Source of the DNA: Sulfurimonas sp.
GTDB lineage: Bacteria; Campylobacterota; Campylobacteria; Campylobacterales; Sulfurimonadaceae
Length of the DNA: 64,000 nucleotides
Direction of reading: 5' to 3'
Assembly (NCBI RefSeq): GCF_026196735.1
Contig: NZ_JAPHUF010000012.1
Coordinates: 248,001-312,000, forward strand
In this document: piece after piece, positions 8,727 to 17,708 of the stretch
Layout: each line of letters starts with the position of its first letter
How positions within the stretch are numbered: position 1 is the first letter of the stretch
Made by a program: the position numbers and the translations under genes
The notes under the pieces: model-generated
Seen by the model: the letters and a program-made list of their open reading frames with translations, nothing else
Database searches by the model: none
What the model was told of the DNA's origin: nothing

Positions 8727-8999
8727 ATGAAAATAACTAATTTTAAATCACTTTATATACTTGATGTTGATGTTTTAGAAGATGATAAGCAAGATAATTT
8801 AATTATGTGTGGTTCACAAAATTGGGAACACTATTTTTCAGTAGATTTCAAAGAAGCAAATGTTGAAACTTTTTCAAATGTGAATATTATAGAGTTTCAA
8901 AATAACAATGACTTTGAAACTTTCGTAAAATTAAATCAAATTATTGATTACTCATTTGAGCATGATAATCTAATGGTATTAGTTTATGGCAAAGATTAA
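8727..8999 (+). CDS. Small hypothetical protein before the second methyltransferase
   Basis: A 90-residue acidic protein that I do not recognise; no membrane segment, signal or known motif. It has its own upstream region (TTGACT at 8679 and TATACA at 8700, about 15 bases apart) and a good GTAAGGATG ribosome site. Its last 14 bases overlap the start of the DNA methyltransferase gene, so the pair is cotranscribed and probably coupled. It could be a partner or controller of that methyltransferase, but nothing in the sequence proves this. Confidence 0.6.
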   Translation: MKITNFKSLYILDVDVLEDDKQDNLIMCGSQNWEHYFSVDFKEANVETFSNVNIIEFQNNNDFETFVKLNQIIDYSFEHDNLMVLVYGKD

Positions 9000-9735
9000 A
9001 AAACTTCATCCTGAAGAGTTTGAACAAGAGTGCACGACAGTTTGGAGTTTTAGGCGTCGTGGAAATTGGGCAACGCATAATTCAAAATACAGAGGAAATT
9101 GGGCTCCAGAAGTAGTTAGAAATTCACTTTTGAGATACTCTAAAGAAAAAGATTGTGTGCTTGACCCGATGATTGGTGGTGGAACTACTGCAATAGAATG
9201 TAAGCTTTTAAATCGCCATCTTTTGGCATTAGATATAAATCCAGATGCTGTTGAACTCACAAAAACAGCATTAAATTTTGAGTGCGAATATAACCCTAAA
9301 ATTAGAGTTGAACTTAACGATGCAAGAGATTTGTCAATACTAAAGGATGAAAGTATTGATTTTATTTTAAACCATCCACCCTATGCAGATATTATAAAAT
9401 ACAGCGAAAAACAAATTGAGCAAGATCTCTCAAATATTCATGACTTAGAAAAATTTTGTGATGAGATGGAAAAAGTGGCATATGAACTTTACAGAGTTTT
9501 AAAAAAAGATAAATATTGTGCTATTTTGATGGGAGATACAAGAAGAAATAAAATGTATCAACCATTAGCATTTATGGTCATGCAAAGATTTTTAAAAGTC
9601 GGTTTTGAACTAAAAGAAGATATTGTCAAACATCAACATAACTGTAAAGCTACCGGTTTTTGGGTAAACAAAAGCAAAGAAGCAAATTTTCTACTTATAA
9701 TGCATGAACATTTGTTCATATTTAAAAAGATATAA
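8986..9735 (+). CDS. DNA methyltransferase, N4/N6 family
   Basis: A 249-residue DNA methyltransferase. The SAM loop LDPMIGGGTT (59-68) comes before the catalytic motif NHPPYA (129-134), with an upstream block RGNWATHNSKYRGNWAP (25-41) typical of a group of N4-cytosine/N6-adenine enzymes. The motif order I then IV differs from the beta class, where IV comes first. The C-terminal third (about 185-249) may recognise the target. Target sequence and base are unknown. No matching endonuclease is adjacent, so it may be an orphan or work with the 90-residue protein upstream. Confidence 0.82.
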   Translation: MAKIKKLHPEEFEQECTTVWSFRRRGNWATHNSKYRGNWAPEVVRNSLLRYSKEKDCVLDPMIGGGTTAIECKLLNRHLLALDINPDAVELTKTALNFECEYNPKIRVELNDARDLSILKDESIDFILNHPPYADIIKYSEKQIEQDLSNIHDLEKFCDEMEKVAYELYRVLKKDKYCAILMGDTRRNKMYQPLAFMVMQRFLKVGFELKEDIVKHQHNCKATGFWVNKSKEANFLLIMHEHLFIFKKI

Positions 9736-9775
9736 ACATATTCCATATTAAAGCAAAAAATTCTTAAAAATAATG

Positions 9776-9781
9776 TATAAT
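9776..9781 (+). promoter_or_regulatory. -10 box for the ATPase gene
   Basis: TATAAT 31 bases before the ATG at 9813, in the gap after the methyltransferase gene. It suggests the ATPase gene is transcribed on its own. Confidence 0.45.
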
Positions 9782-9812
9782 TAGGAATACATTCTTTATT
9801 TTGGAGATAAAT

Positions 9813-11084
9813 ATGGATTCAGTTCTTTTAGAAGATAATGGGCATTGGGTAAATCAGGATATTTATGATAATTTTGTTTTAAGAGAAATTTTAGATAAGG
9901 CTATAACTTATCTCCATACAAAAGAGATTTTGGCTCTTATCGGTGCTAGAAGAGTGGGCAAAAGTACTTTGGCAAAATTGCTGATTAGCGAGCTTTTAAA
10001 AAGTATAGAAGCTAAAAATATATTTTTTATAAATTTGGAAAAACCAGAGTTTATACCTTATAAAGATGATGCTTCATACCTTGGAGTTATTTTTGACGCG
10101 TATTTAAAGCTAGCAAATCCAAACTTACAAAAAAAAGTTTATTTTTTTATAGATGAAGTGCAAATTTTTCAAAATTGGGAAGTTTTTATAAAATCAAAAT
10201 ATGAAAATAGTAATATAAAATTTATTATAACTGGTTCAAATTCATCACTTTTAACATCAAACTACGCAACTGTTTTAACAGGCAGAGTATTAAAGCTTCA
10301 AGTGCACAGCTTTAATTTTAGAGAATTTTTAAAATTTAAAAACATAGATTTTTCTACAAAAATTCAAAGAGCAACAAATAAAATTGAGATAGGTAGAGCA
10401 ATGGATGAGTATCTTAAATGGGGTGGATACTACTCTGTTATATCAAATGACGATGAAATGTTAAAAAAAGATTATCTAAAAAATGTGGCTGAAGATATTA
10501 TACTAAAAGATATAGTTCCAAGATACAATATAAAAAGTAGCCAAAGTATAAGAGATTTGTTTTATTATCTTGTTTCAAATGCTTCAGCTACACTAAATTA
10601 TAGCTCATTGGCTAAAAAACTTAATGTTGATCCAAAAACGATAAAAGAGTATATTGGTTATTTTGAAGACAATTTTTTGATACACACAATCTCAATGTAT
10701 CACGATAAACTGACATCACAAATCAAATCGGCAAAAAAACTATATGTTAGTGATAATGGTTTTTTAAATTTGGGAGTAAATAGAACAAAAAATTTAGGTA
10801 TAGCACTTGAGAATTTAGTATTTAACGAGTTATATAAAAAAGATGAAGAAATAACATATCTCAAAGATAATCAAGAGGTAGATTTTTACATGCAAGAGAG
10901 CTTGTATCAGGTGTCTTATGATATTAGTGATGAAAAAACAAGAAAAAGAGAATTAAATGCTTTTGGATATTTTAAAAAAGAAAACGATAAGTGTATCTTG
11001 ATAACTTATGGTGCAAATGAGCGTATTGACGATGTGGAAGTATTGAGTATAGAAAAATTTTTGCTTAAAGGTAAAGATGACTGA
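9813..11084 (+). CDS. AAA_14/DUF4143 ATPase
   Basis: A 423-residue P-loop ATPase of the AAA_14 plus DUF4143 type. Walker A GARRVGKS is at 44-51 and Walker B FFIDEVQ at 111-117. The C-terminal third carries the DUF4143 domain (VSDNGFLNLG, ALENLVFNELY) and ends in a nuclease-like fold segment (EVDFYM). The ATG at 9813 is chosen over an in-frame TTG at 9801 because GGAG at 9803-9806 lies 6 bases before the ATG. These ATPases are common and mobile in bacteria and archaea; their role is not known. Location beside two methylase loci suggests an accessory or defence setting, which is inference. Confidence 0.85.
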   Translation: MDSVLLEDNGHWVNQDIYDNFVLREILDKAITYLHTKEILALIGARRVGKSTLAKLLISELLKSIEAKNIFFINLEKPEFIPYKDDASYLGVIFDAYLKLANPNLQKKVYFFIDEVQIFQNWEVFIKSKYENSNIKFIITGSNSSLLTSNYATVLTGRVLKLQVHSFNFREFLKFKNIDFSTKIQRATNKIEIGRAMDEYLKWGGYYSVISNDDEMLKKDYLKNVAEDIILKDIVPRYNIKSSQSIRDLFYYLVSNASATLNYSSLAKKLNVDPKTIKEYIGYFEDNFLIHTISMYHDKLTSQIKSAKKLYVSDNGFLNLGVNRTKNLGIALENLVFNELYKKDEEITYLKDNQEVDFYMQESLYQVSYDISDEKTRKRELNAFGYFKKENDKCILITYGANERIDDVEVLSIEKFLLKGKDD

Positions 11085-11204
11085 TGGAATAGGGAGTTAA
11101 AGCATAAATATCTTCCTTAAAATCAATTATGATGGTAACATAAAAAGATGTCTTTAATGTGACAACGATTTTTTCAATTTGGAATTGGTTACCTTTTAAA
11201 GTGT

Positions 11205-11210
11205 TATAAT
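11205..11210 (+). promoter_or_regulatory. -10 box for hemD-recD2
   Basis: TATAAT 26 bases before the GTG start of the hemD gene, at the end of a 150-base non-coding stretch that closes the accessory segment. Confidence 0.5.
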
Positions 11211-11236
11211 GTAACATTTTATTTTAGGAGTAAGTT

Positions 11237-12124
11237 GTGAATATAGAAAAAATAATCAACCCGCTTAACTTGATATATTACGAGTATGATAAGAAAACTA
11301 AGACGCTTTTTTATGACACAAACTACTCAAATAGATTTATAGAGCTAGAATTTTTTAAAATCACTTACCATTTATCCAAGCAAAGAATTAAATTTAAAGT
11401 CCTAAAAGATAAATCTATAGAGTTTACAAAACAAAAATTTTCTTTAAGAGATAAGTTCGAAAAACTTCTAAAATATATAGATAATAAAAAACAAAATATC
11501 TACTTGTTAAATGATGCAAAAGTGAAGTTTGCAAAAAATATACCTCTTTTTGAGATAAAATATATAAAACAAAATATAAACTTTTCTGATTATGATGCCC
11601 TTGTTTTTAGCTCAAAAAATGGTGTTTTGGCTACAGAAAATATAGGTAAAGAGTGGAGAAAAGTGCCATCATATGCAATTTCAGAACAGACTGCAAAACT
11701 TATCAAAGATTTTGGCGGTCACTTAAAATATGCAGGTAAACAAAGACATGGCGATGAGTTTGCTTATGAGCTGTTAGACGAGTTAAAAGGCAAGAGAGTT
11801 TTGTATCTTAGAGCTAAAGAAGTAGTCTCTAATATGCTAGGTATTTTAAAGGACAATGGCATTAACTGTGATGATGCAGTTGTTTATGAAAATCATTTTA
11901 AAGCTCAAGCAGAGAAAAAAGCTTTACCAAAAAATTCTAAGATAATTTTTTCATCTCCATCAACAGTAAGGTACTTTTTTAAACTTTATACATGGGATGA
12001 GTCGTATAAAGCTATTTCCATAGGAAATACGACAGCAAAATACTTTCCAGAGGGTATAAAACCTATCATTGCAGAAAAAACATCTCTACAAGCTTGTGTT
12101 AATAAAGCTTTGGAGCTTGAGTAG
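11237..12124 (+). CDS. hemD: Uroporphyrinogen-III synthase with an N-terminal extension
   Basis: From about residue 88 (IYLLNDAKV) the protein reads as HemD, which closes hydroxymethylbilane to uroporphyrinogen III in haem synthesis: DALVFSSKNGV, then RVLYLRAKEVVS, then KIIFSSPSTVRYFF and AISIGNTTAKY. The first 85 residues are extra; a normal epsilon HemD would begin near the IYLLND segment, but no start codon is present there. The GTG at 11237 has AGGAG 6 bases upstream. The extension is lysine-rich and I do not recognise it. The gene borders the accessory segment. Its stop is immediately followed by the TTG start of recD2, so they are cotranscribed. Confidence 0.82.
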   Translation: MNIEKIINPLNLIYYEYDKKTKTLFYDTNYSNRFIELEFFKITYHLSKQRIKFKVLKDKSIEFTKQKFSLRDKFEKLLKYIDNKKQNIYLLNDAKVKFAKNIPLFEIKYIKQNINFSDYDALVFSSKNGVLATENIGKEWRKVPSYAISEQTAKLIKDFGGHLKYAGKQRHGDEFAYELLDELKGKRVLYLRAKEVVSNMLGILKDNGINCDDAVVYENHFKAQAEKKALPKNSKIIFSSPSTVRYFFKLYTWDESYKAISIGNTTAKYFPEGIKPIIAEKTSLQACVNKALELE

Positions 12125-14362
12125 TTGAGCGAAACTCTCATCGGTCAAATAGACAGAATTCTCTTTGAAGATGAGGCTTTTTTTATCGCAGTTTTAAAAA
12201 CCGGCGAGAAAGTAAGCGGCTCTTACCATGAGAGCGAGATTAAAAATTTAAAAGGTTCCGCTATAACTCTTAACGGGTACTGGGAGGAGCATAAAAAATA
12301 CGGCAAGACTTTCAAATTTGACTCCATTAAAGTAAATCAAAATCAACTTTTTTTCTTTTTAAACAAAATCGTAAAAGGTTTTACCAAAAAACTATCAGCT
12401 GAGCTAATCGAGCACTTTGGCAGTGAAAAACTCATAGATATTTTAGATAACGATATAGAGAGACTTTTAGAGTTTAGCGGTATAAAAGAGAAGCGTCTTA
12501 AAAAGATTCAGGCTTCTTGGAAGAAGTTTCGCTCCATGAGAGAACTTGGCGAGTTTTTAAGTCCGTTTGATGTCTCTCAAGCACTACTAACAACAATAGC
12601 AGGGGCAATGAAAGATGTTGATGAACCATGCACTAAAATAAAAAACAATCCTTACATACTTACTTCCATAAACTCTATAGGATTTAAAAGAGCAGATGAG
12701 TTGGCTCTTAAGATGGGCGTAGAGCCTGAAAATGACAACCGCATAAGCTCTGCTATGGATTATGTGCTTATGAACTACTGTGAACAGCAGGGTAACTCTT
12801 GTGTTGCAAAAGATATACTATTTAGAGAACTAAATGAGCTTTTGGGATTTAGTGATAAAGAGTATCTTTATGAAGCTGCTCTTGTAGAAAGGGTGGCTGA
12901 GCAGAGTATTGTGCTTATGAAAAATGACAGGGTATCGCCTGCAAGACTTTATGACTCTGAGAAATTTTTATATGATAACTTTAAAGAGCGTGCAAAAAAA
13001 GACAGCGGTGGTTTTGTTGGGGATTTGGATGAGTTTTTAAAAGACAAGGAACTTCAACTCGGCGAACAGCAAAAAGAAGCAGTTGCCAAGATAAATGACG
13101 GAGCATCGATACTTTTTTTGGTCGGTTATGCCGGAACAGGTAAAAGTACGACCTCTAAGACAATTCTTGATTTGCTAAACACCAGGTATGACAAAAAAGA
13201 GATAATGACATGTGCTCTTAGCGGTATAGCATCTCAGCGTATTGCAGATACGACAGGTTATGAGAGTGCGACTATACAATCTCTTTTAGTTAAGTTTGAA
13301 GAAAAAGACCACTTTCCTTATTCGGTAGTTTTGGTAGATGAAGCTTCGATGATAAACTCATCTCTATTTGCGCGTTTGGTACGCAAAATATCTAATAAAG
13401 CCATACTCATAGTAGTCGGTGATGATGCACAGCTTCCGCCTATCGGTGCAGGAAATATTTTGAGCGATGTTTTGACACTAAATTTGGCGCCTATTGTTAA
13501 GCTTACAAAGATTTACAGGCAGAGTGAAGATCAAGCCATAACACTCATAGCAAATGATATACGGCGAGGAGTTGTACCTGAGTATAGAGCAAAGTATGAT
13601 GATTTTGAGTTTATCGATGTGAGCATACAAAACTACTACGCTATAAAAAATCAACTCTCACAACAAGAACAGCAGGATATGCGAGAAGATAACGCAACAC
13701 AGATAGTTACTCAAATAGTGCATAAAGTTGTAGAGTCAATTGAAAAAGCAAGGTTGAGACTAAAAAATAAAGAGATAAAAGAGTATCTTAACTATTTTCA
13801 AGTCATTACACCAATGAAAGGCGGAACACTAGGCTCAAATAATCTTAATACTGTTTTGCAGGAGTATTTTAACCCGAACCCGAAAAAGTGTGTCAAAAAG
13901 GGCGGTAGTGAGTTTAGGCTTATGGATAAGGTAGTTCACACAAAAAATGAAAATATGACATCTTGGAGTGGAGACGGTTTTAAAGTTGGGGAAGAATCTG
14001 CAACAAGACGAATTTTTAACGGGATGAGCGGTCTTCTTTTTAGGATAGATGAGGATGAAGAACAAGTGTTCGTTTTTTACCCAAATGAGGATGTTGTGGT
14101 AGTTTATGAGTATGAGGAACTGAAATCTCATCTAATGTTGTCGTATGCTTTGACTATTCACAAAGTCCAAGGAATGGAGTATGATATCGTCGTTATACCT
14201 ATGAGTTTTTCTCACTTTATCATGCATAATACAAAGCTGATTTATACAGCCGTGACAAGAGCTAAGCATAAATGTGTTTTAATAGGTGAGAGTGGAGCAT
14301 TTGAGAGTGCGTGCAAAAAGTTTGAAATTACAAGAAGAGATACTGTACTTTTAGAGTTATAA
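12125..14362 (+). CDS. recD2: RecD2-like ATP-dependent DNA helicase
   Basis: A 745-residue superfamily 1B 5'-3' helicase. The N-terminus (1-75) looks like the OB domain of RecD2, residues 85-200 contain helix-hairpin-helix repeats (SGIKEKRLKKI, NSIGFKRADELA), and the helicase core begins near 310. Walker A GYAGTGKS is at 334-341, Walker B LVDEAS at 404-409, and LSYALTIHKVQGMEYD near the C-terminus is motif V/VI. RecD2 helicases act without RecBC in DNA repair and fork processing. The start is TTG directly after the hemD stop. Confidence 0.9.
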   Translation: MSETLIGQIDRILFEDEAFFIAVLKTGEKVSGSYHESEIKNLKGSAITLNGYWEEHKKYGKTFKFDSIKVNQNQLFFFLNKIVKGFTKKLSAELIEHFGSEKLIDILDNDIERLLEFSGIKEKRLKKIQASWKKFRSMRELGEFLSPFDVSQALLTTIAGAMKDVDEPCTKIKNNPYILTSINSIGFKRADELALKMGVEPENDNRISSAMDYVLMNYCEQQGNSCVAKDILFRELNELLGFSDKEYLYEAALVERVAEQSIVLMKNDRVSPARLYDSEKFLYDNFKERAKKDSGGFVGDLDEFLKDKELQLGEQQKEAVAKINDGASILFLVGYAGTGKSTTSKTILDLLNTRYDKKEIMTCALSGIASQRIADTTGYESATIQSLLVKFEEKDHFPYSVVLVDEASMINSSLFARLVRKISNKAILIVVGDDAQLPPIGAGNILSDVLTLNLAPIVKLTKIYRQSEDQAITLIANDIRRGVVPEYRAKYDDFEFIDVSIQNYYAIKNQLSQQEQQDMREDNATQIVTQIVHKVVESIEKARLRLKNKEIKEYLNYFQVITPMKGGTLGSNNLNTVLQEYFNPNPKKCVKKGGSEFRLMDKVVHTKNENMTSWSGDGFKVGEESATRRIFNGMSGLLFRIDEDEEQVFVFYPNEDVVVVYEYEELKSHLMLSYALTIHKVQGMEYDIVVIPMSFSHFIMHNTKLIYTAVTRAKHKCVLIGESGAFESACKKFEITRRDTVLLEL

Positions 14363-14396
14363 AAAAATACTAAGGGCTCTTTTACGAATATAAATC

Positions 14397-14402
14397 TATA
14401 AT
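14397..14402 (+). promoter_or_regulatory. -10 box for the epimerase gene
   Basis: TATAAT 30 bases before the ATG at 14432; a second TATTATACT string lies a little closer, so the functional box is not certain. Confidence 0.4.
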
Positions 14403-14431
14403 TGTTCCATATATTATACTAGGAGTTTTAC

Positions 14432-15304
14432 ATGTCAATCGGAAACAGACTTAAAGTAGCGATTTGTGGCAAAAGTGGTTTAGTAGGCTCTAAACTCCAA
14501 GAGATGTTCAGCTCACAACATAATGAAGTAGTAGGCATAAAAGTACGAGAAAATACAGATATCGAAACTCTAGCCCGCGAGTTGGAAAACTGCGATATAT
14601 TGATTAACCTTAGCGGTACTACTATCTTGGCTCCATGGAGTGAATCTTATAAAAAAACTCTTTACAGCAGTCGTATTGATACAACAAATAAATTAGTCCA
14701 AGCAATGACTTTGTGCAAAGAAAAACCAAAGCTTTTTTTATCGGCTTCTGCCGTTGGCATATATGACTCAAAAAGCATGCATGATGATGAATCAGAGGAT
14801 TATGCAGATGATTTTTTATCAAATTTGTGTAAAGATTGGGAAGCAGAGGCTAAAAAAGCAGAGGCTCTTGGTGTTAGATGTGTACAGATGAGGTTTGGAG
14901 TTATATTTGCCAAAGAGGGTGGCGCAATGCAGAAGATACTTCCTCCTTTTAAAATGTTTGTGGGCGGAAAGCTTGGCAGCGGTGAGCAGATTGTATCATG
15001 GATTCATATAGATGACCTGTTAAGAGCTGTAGAGTTTATTGTAAAAACCCCCGGCATTAATGGCTCTGTAAATTTTACGGCTCCATATCCTTTATCGAAT
15101 TCTGAGCAGACTGAAATACTAGGTAAAGTGTTAAACCGTCCTACATTTTTTGGTGTTCCGTCATTTATGGTCAAACTGATATTTGGAGAAGGAGCTAAGG
15201 TTGTGCTAGATTCAAAAAATGTTATTCCGACAAAGTTGATAAAGCACGGTTTTGTTTTTGATTATGAAAATTTCGAGGATGCATTAAAAGATATAGTACA
15301 ATAG
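14432..15304 (+). CDS. TIGR01777-type NAD(P)-dependent epimerase (YfcH-like)
   Basis: A 290-residue short-chain dehydrogenase-like protein. GKSGLVGSKL (about 13-22) is the nucleotide-binding loop, NLSGTTI and SRIDTTNKLV follow in the TIGR01777 pattern, and the C-terminus has the DUF1731-like segment (GVPSFMVKLIFGEGAKVVLDS). Members include E. coli YfcH; the substrate is not known. It stands alone between recD2 and the AMMECR1 gene. Confidence 0.88.
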   Translation: MSIGNRLKVAICGKSGLVGSKLQEMFSSQHNEVVGIKVRENTDIETLARELENCDILINLSGTTILAPWSESYKKTLYSSRIDTTNKLVQAMTLCKEKPKLFLSASAVGIYDSKSMHDDESEDYADDFLSNLCKDWEAEAKKAEALGVRCVQMRFGVIFAKEGGAMQKILPPFKMFVGGKLGSGEQIVSWIHIDDLLRAVEFIVKTPGINGSVNFTAPYPLSNSEQTEILGKVLNRPTFFGVPSFMVKLIFGEGAKVVLDSKNVIPTKLIKHGFVFDYENFEDALKDIVQ

Positions 15305-15380
15305 ATACAAAGTAGAGTTTATTATTTTATAAAGTGAAAAGTTGTATGATTGGTGCTAAGGTAAAAAGATAGGAGTTGAC

Positions 15381-15953
15381 ATGTTAGACTCTGTATTACT
15401 GCGAATTGCAAAAAGTGCAATACTTAGCAGGCTTGATGATAGTTACTCTTTTGATAAAGAGAAACTTTTAGATGAGTATCCTTTTTTAAAAAAAGAGGGT
15501 GCGGCGTTTGTAACGCTTAAGTGCAACAATGATTTACGAGGTTGTATAGGCTCGGTTGTTGCATATAGAATCCTTTTAGACGATGTTATAAGCAATGCTG
15601 TATCAGCTGGTTTTAGTGACCCAAGATTTCAACCCCTGACCGCAGACGAACTTCCATATCTTACACTTGAAGTTTCAGTTTTAAGTGAGCCTGAGATTTT
15701 AGAGTATGAAGGTTTTGAAGATTTGTGCAAAAAAATCACGCCTCATGTCGATGGTCTTATTTTAAAACATGAGATTTATCAAGGGACATTTTTACCTCAG
15801 GTTTGGAAACAACTTCCAACTCCAAAACTTTTTTTAGAACATCTCAGCATGAAAGCCGGTTCATCCTTGGCTATTTATGAAGAGCATCCGACAATATATA
15901 GATATAGTGTCGATGCAATAGAGGAGGATTTTGATGAAGTACTACCGCTATGA
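15381..15953 (+). CDS. AmmeMemoRadiSam system protein A (AMMECR1 domain)
   Basis: A 190-residue AMMECR1-domain protein. The invariant LRGCIG hexapeptide is at 52-57, and the rest of the domain (GFSDPRFQPLTADELPYL, LEVSVLSEPE, GTFLPQVWKQLP) is intact. It is the first gene of a three-gene set (A, radical SAM, Memo/B) that is widely conserved but of unknown chemistry. It overlaps the radical SAM gene by 20 bases and is probably its functional partner. Confidence 0.92.
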   Translation: MLDSVLLRIAKSAILSRLDDSYSFDKEKLLDEYPFLKKEGAAFVTLKCNNDLRGCIGSVVAYRILLDDVISNAVSAGFSDPRFQPLTADELPYLTLEVSVLSEPEILEYEGFEDLCKKITPHVDGLILKHEIYQGTFLPQVWKQLPTPKLFLEHLSMKAGSSLAIYEEHPTIYRYSVDAIEEDFDEVLPL

Positions 15954-16923
15954 AGATGAAGATCACATCACATGTATTTTATGTAAACACTACTGCTCTT
16001 TAAAAAAAGATGCGCACGGTATATGTGGAATTAACTTTAACATAGACTCAAAACTTGTCAATAAAACCTACGGTCATCCAAGCGCACTTCACATAGACCC
16101 TATAGAGAAAAAGCCTCTTTATCATTTTTTACCATCGTCGCGTTCACTCTCTTTGGGAACAGTTGGATGTAATTTTAGGTGTCCATTTTGTCAGAACTAC
16201 ACAATATCTCAAACAACAGAAATTGATGAGAGTGTTGAGTATTCTCCAGAAGATATTGTAAAGCTTGCAGTTGAAAACAAGACTGAGAGTATCAGTTATA
16301 CATACAACGAACCGACAATCTGGTACCCTTACGCTAAAGATATCGGTGTTTTGGCAAAAGCTAAAGGTATAAAGAATGTTTTTGTATCAAGCGGATATGA
16401 ATCTCATGAAGTTTTAGAGGACATGAAATCTTGGCTAGATGCTGCAAATATTGACCTAAAAAGCTTTTCACATGATTACTATAAAAAAGTTTTAAAGACA
16501 AATCTGGATGGTGTTTTAGAGTCACTTATAGCATTTGCAAAAAGTGATATATGGCTCGAAATTACAACTTTGCTTATTCCAGGTGTAAATGACTCCGAAG
16601 AAGAGATAGATAAGATGGCAGAGTTTATCTCTACAAAACTTGGAAGAGATGTTCCGTGGCATTTTAGTGCTTTTCATCCTGATTATAAAATGCTTGATAC
16701 TCCAAGTACAAGCTTAAAAAGTATGCTTAAAGCCAAAGAGATAGCACATGGTCATGGTATCAAATATGTATATCTTGGAAATATTCAAAATGACAGCTCT
16801 ACATATTGCCCAAAATGCAAAAGCAAGCTGGTAGACAGAGCTGGATTTCGTTCACATATGGAGACAATCGTAGATTCAAAATGCGCATCATGCGGTGAGT
16901 TTATACAAGGAGTTTGGTCATGA
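15934..16923 (+). CDS. amrS: AmmeMemoRadiSam system radical SAM enzyme
   Basis: A 329-residue radical SAM protein. The cluster motif C79-x3-C83-x2-C86 (GCNFRCPFCQNY) binds the catalytic iron-sulphur cluster. Extra cysteines at 14, 17 and 21 and two CxxC pairs near the C-terminus (CPKC, CASC) could bind zinc or a second cluster. It resembles pyruvate formate-lyase activating enzymes, but no glycyl radical enzyme is encoded nearby. The ATG at 15934 is preferred to the TTG at 15931 because GGAGG ends 6 bases before it. Confidence 0.92.
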   Translation: MKYYRYEDEDHITCILCKHYCSLKKDAHGICGINFNIDSKLVNKTYGHPSALHIDPIEKKPLYHFLPSSRSLSLGTVGCNFRCPFCQNYTISQTTEIDESVEYSPEDIVKLAVENKTESISYTYNEPTIWYPYAKDIGVLAKAKGIKNVFVSSGYESHEVLEDMKSWLDAANIDLKSFSHDYYKKVLKTNLDGVLESLIAFAKSDIWLEITTLLIPGVNDSEEEIDKMAEFISTKLGRDVPWHFSAFHPDYKMLDTPSTSLKSMLKAKEIAHGHGIKYVYLGNIQNDSSTYCPKCKSKLVDRAGFRSHMETIVDSKCASCGEFIQGVWS

Positions 16924-17708
16924 AAAGAGATATGAGTGTAGCAGGTAGCTTTTATCCGGCAAGAGCAGTTGAACTTGAGAGGTATTTCGAGCATTTTAGT
17001 GGGGTTTATGACGAAGATTTCACATTACCAAAACTACAAAGCCGCGCAGTAATTGTTCCGCATGCCGGTTATATTTACTCTGGCTATACTGCAAATATTG
17101 CATACAGAATTTTACAAAATTCCGGCATAAAAAATATCTTGGTTATTGGACCATCGCATAGAGTGGCTTTTGAGGGTGCAAGTCTTTGTGATTATTCAAG
17201 CTATGAAACTCCTTTTGGAGATATAAAAAGTTCACAAAATCTATATGAAAGTTTAAACGACAACTTCTCTTTAGAGTGCATAACAAGTGCGCATCAAGAG
17301 CACTCTACGGAAGTACAGTTTCCTTTTATAAAGCATTATTTAGATGATACTAATATAGTTGAAATAGTATATAGCAATGCAAAACCGGAATACATTTCAG
17401 AGATTATAGATTTTGTTTTAGAGCAAAAAGATTGCGGAGTGATAATTAGTACAGACTTAAGCCATTTTTATGATTTGGATGACGCAAACAAACTTGACAA
17501 TATATGTCTGTCTGCTATTGATGAGTTAGATGTAGATATGCTTGGCAAAGGGTGTGAGGCATGCGGTATGATTGGTGTCCAAGCAATGATTTCAAGTGCT
17601 AAAAAATTGGGATTATCTTCAAATATACTTGACTATAGAACAAGCGCAGATGCCAGTGGAGATGAGAGTAGAGTCGTTGGATATGTGAGTGCATGTTTTG
17701 TTGGATAA
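16920..17708 (+). CDS. amrB: AmmeMemoRadiSam system protein B (Memo family)
   Basis: A 262-residue Memo-family protein, related in fold to extradiol dioxygenases. Metal-type histidines lie in VPHAGYIYSG, GPSHRV and the SAHQEHSTE stretch; STDLSHFYD follows. Its role with proteins A and S is undefined; Memo proteins have been shown to bind copper or act in redox chemistry. The ATG at 16920 overlaps the amrS stop by 4 bases and has AAGGAG 7 bases upstream; an in-frame TTG at 16914 is too close to that site. Confidence 0.9.
   Translation: MKRDMSVAGSFYPARAVELERYFEHFSGVYDEDFTLPKLQSRAVIVPHAGYIYSGYTANIAYRILQNSGIKNILVIGPSHRVAFEGASLCDYSSYETPFGDIKSSQNLYESLNDNFSLECITSAHQEHSTEVQFPFIKHYLDDTNIVEIVYSNAKPEYISEIIDFVLEQKDCGVIISTDLSHFYDLDDANKLDNICLSAIDELDVDMLGKGCEACGMIGVQAMISSAKKLGLSSNILDYRTSADASGDESRVVGYVSACFVG

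Noticed and set aside
11135-11193. GGTAAC/GTTACC inverted pair upstream of hemD
   Set aside because: Only 6-base arms about 50 bases apart in AT-rich DNA; easily by chance.
6281-11236. A defined mobile island with attachment repeats around the restriction-modification genes
   Set aside because: No integrase, and I could not find matching direct or inverted repeats at the borders, so only an accessory segment is claimed.
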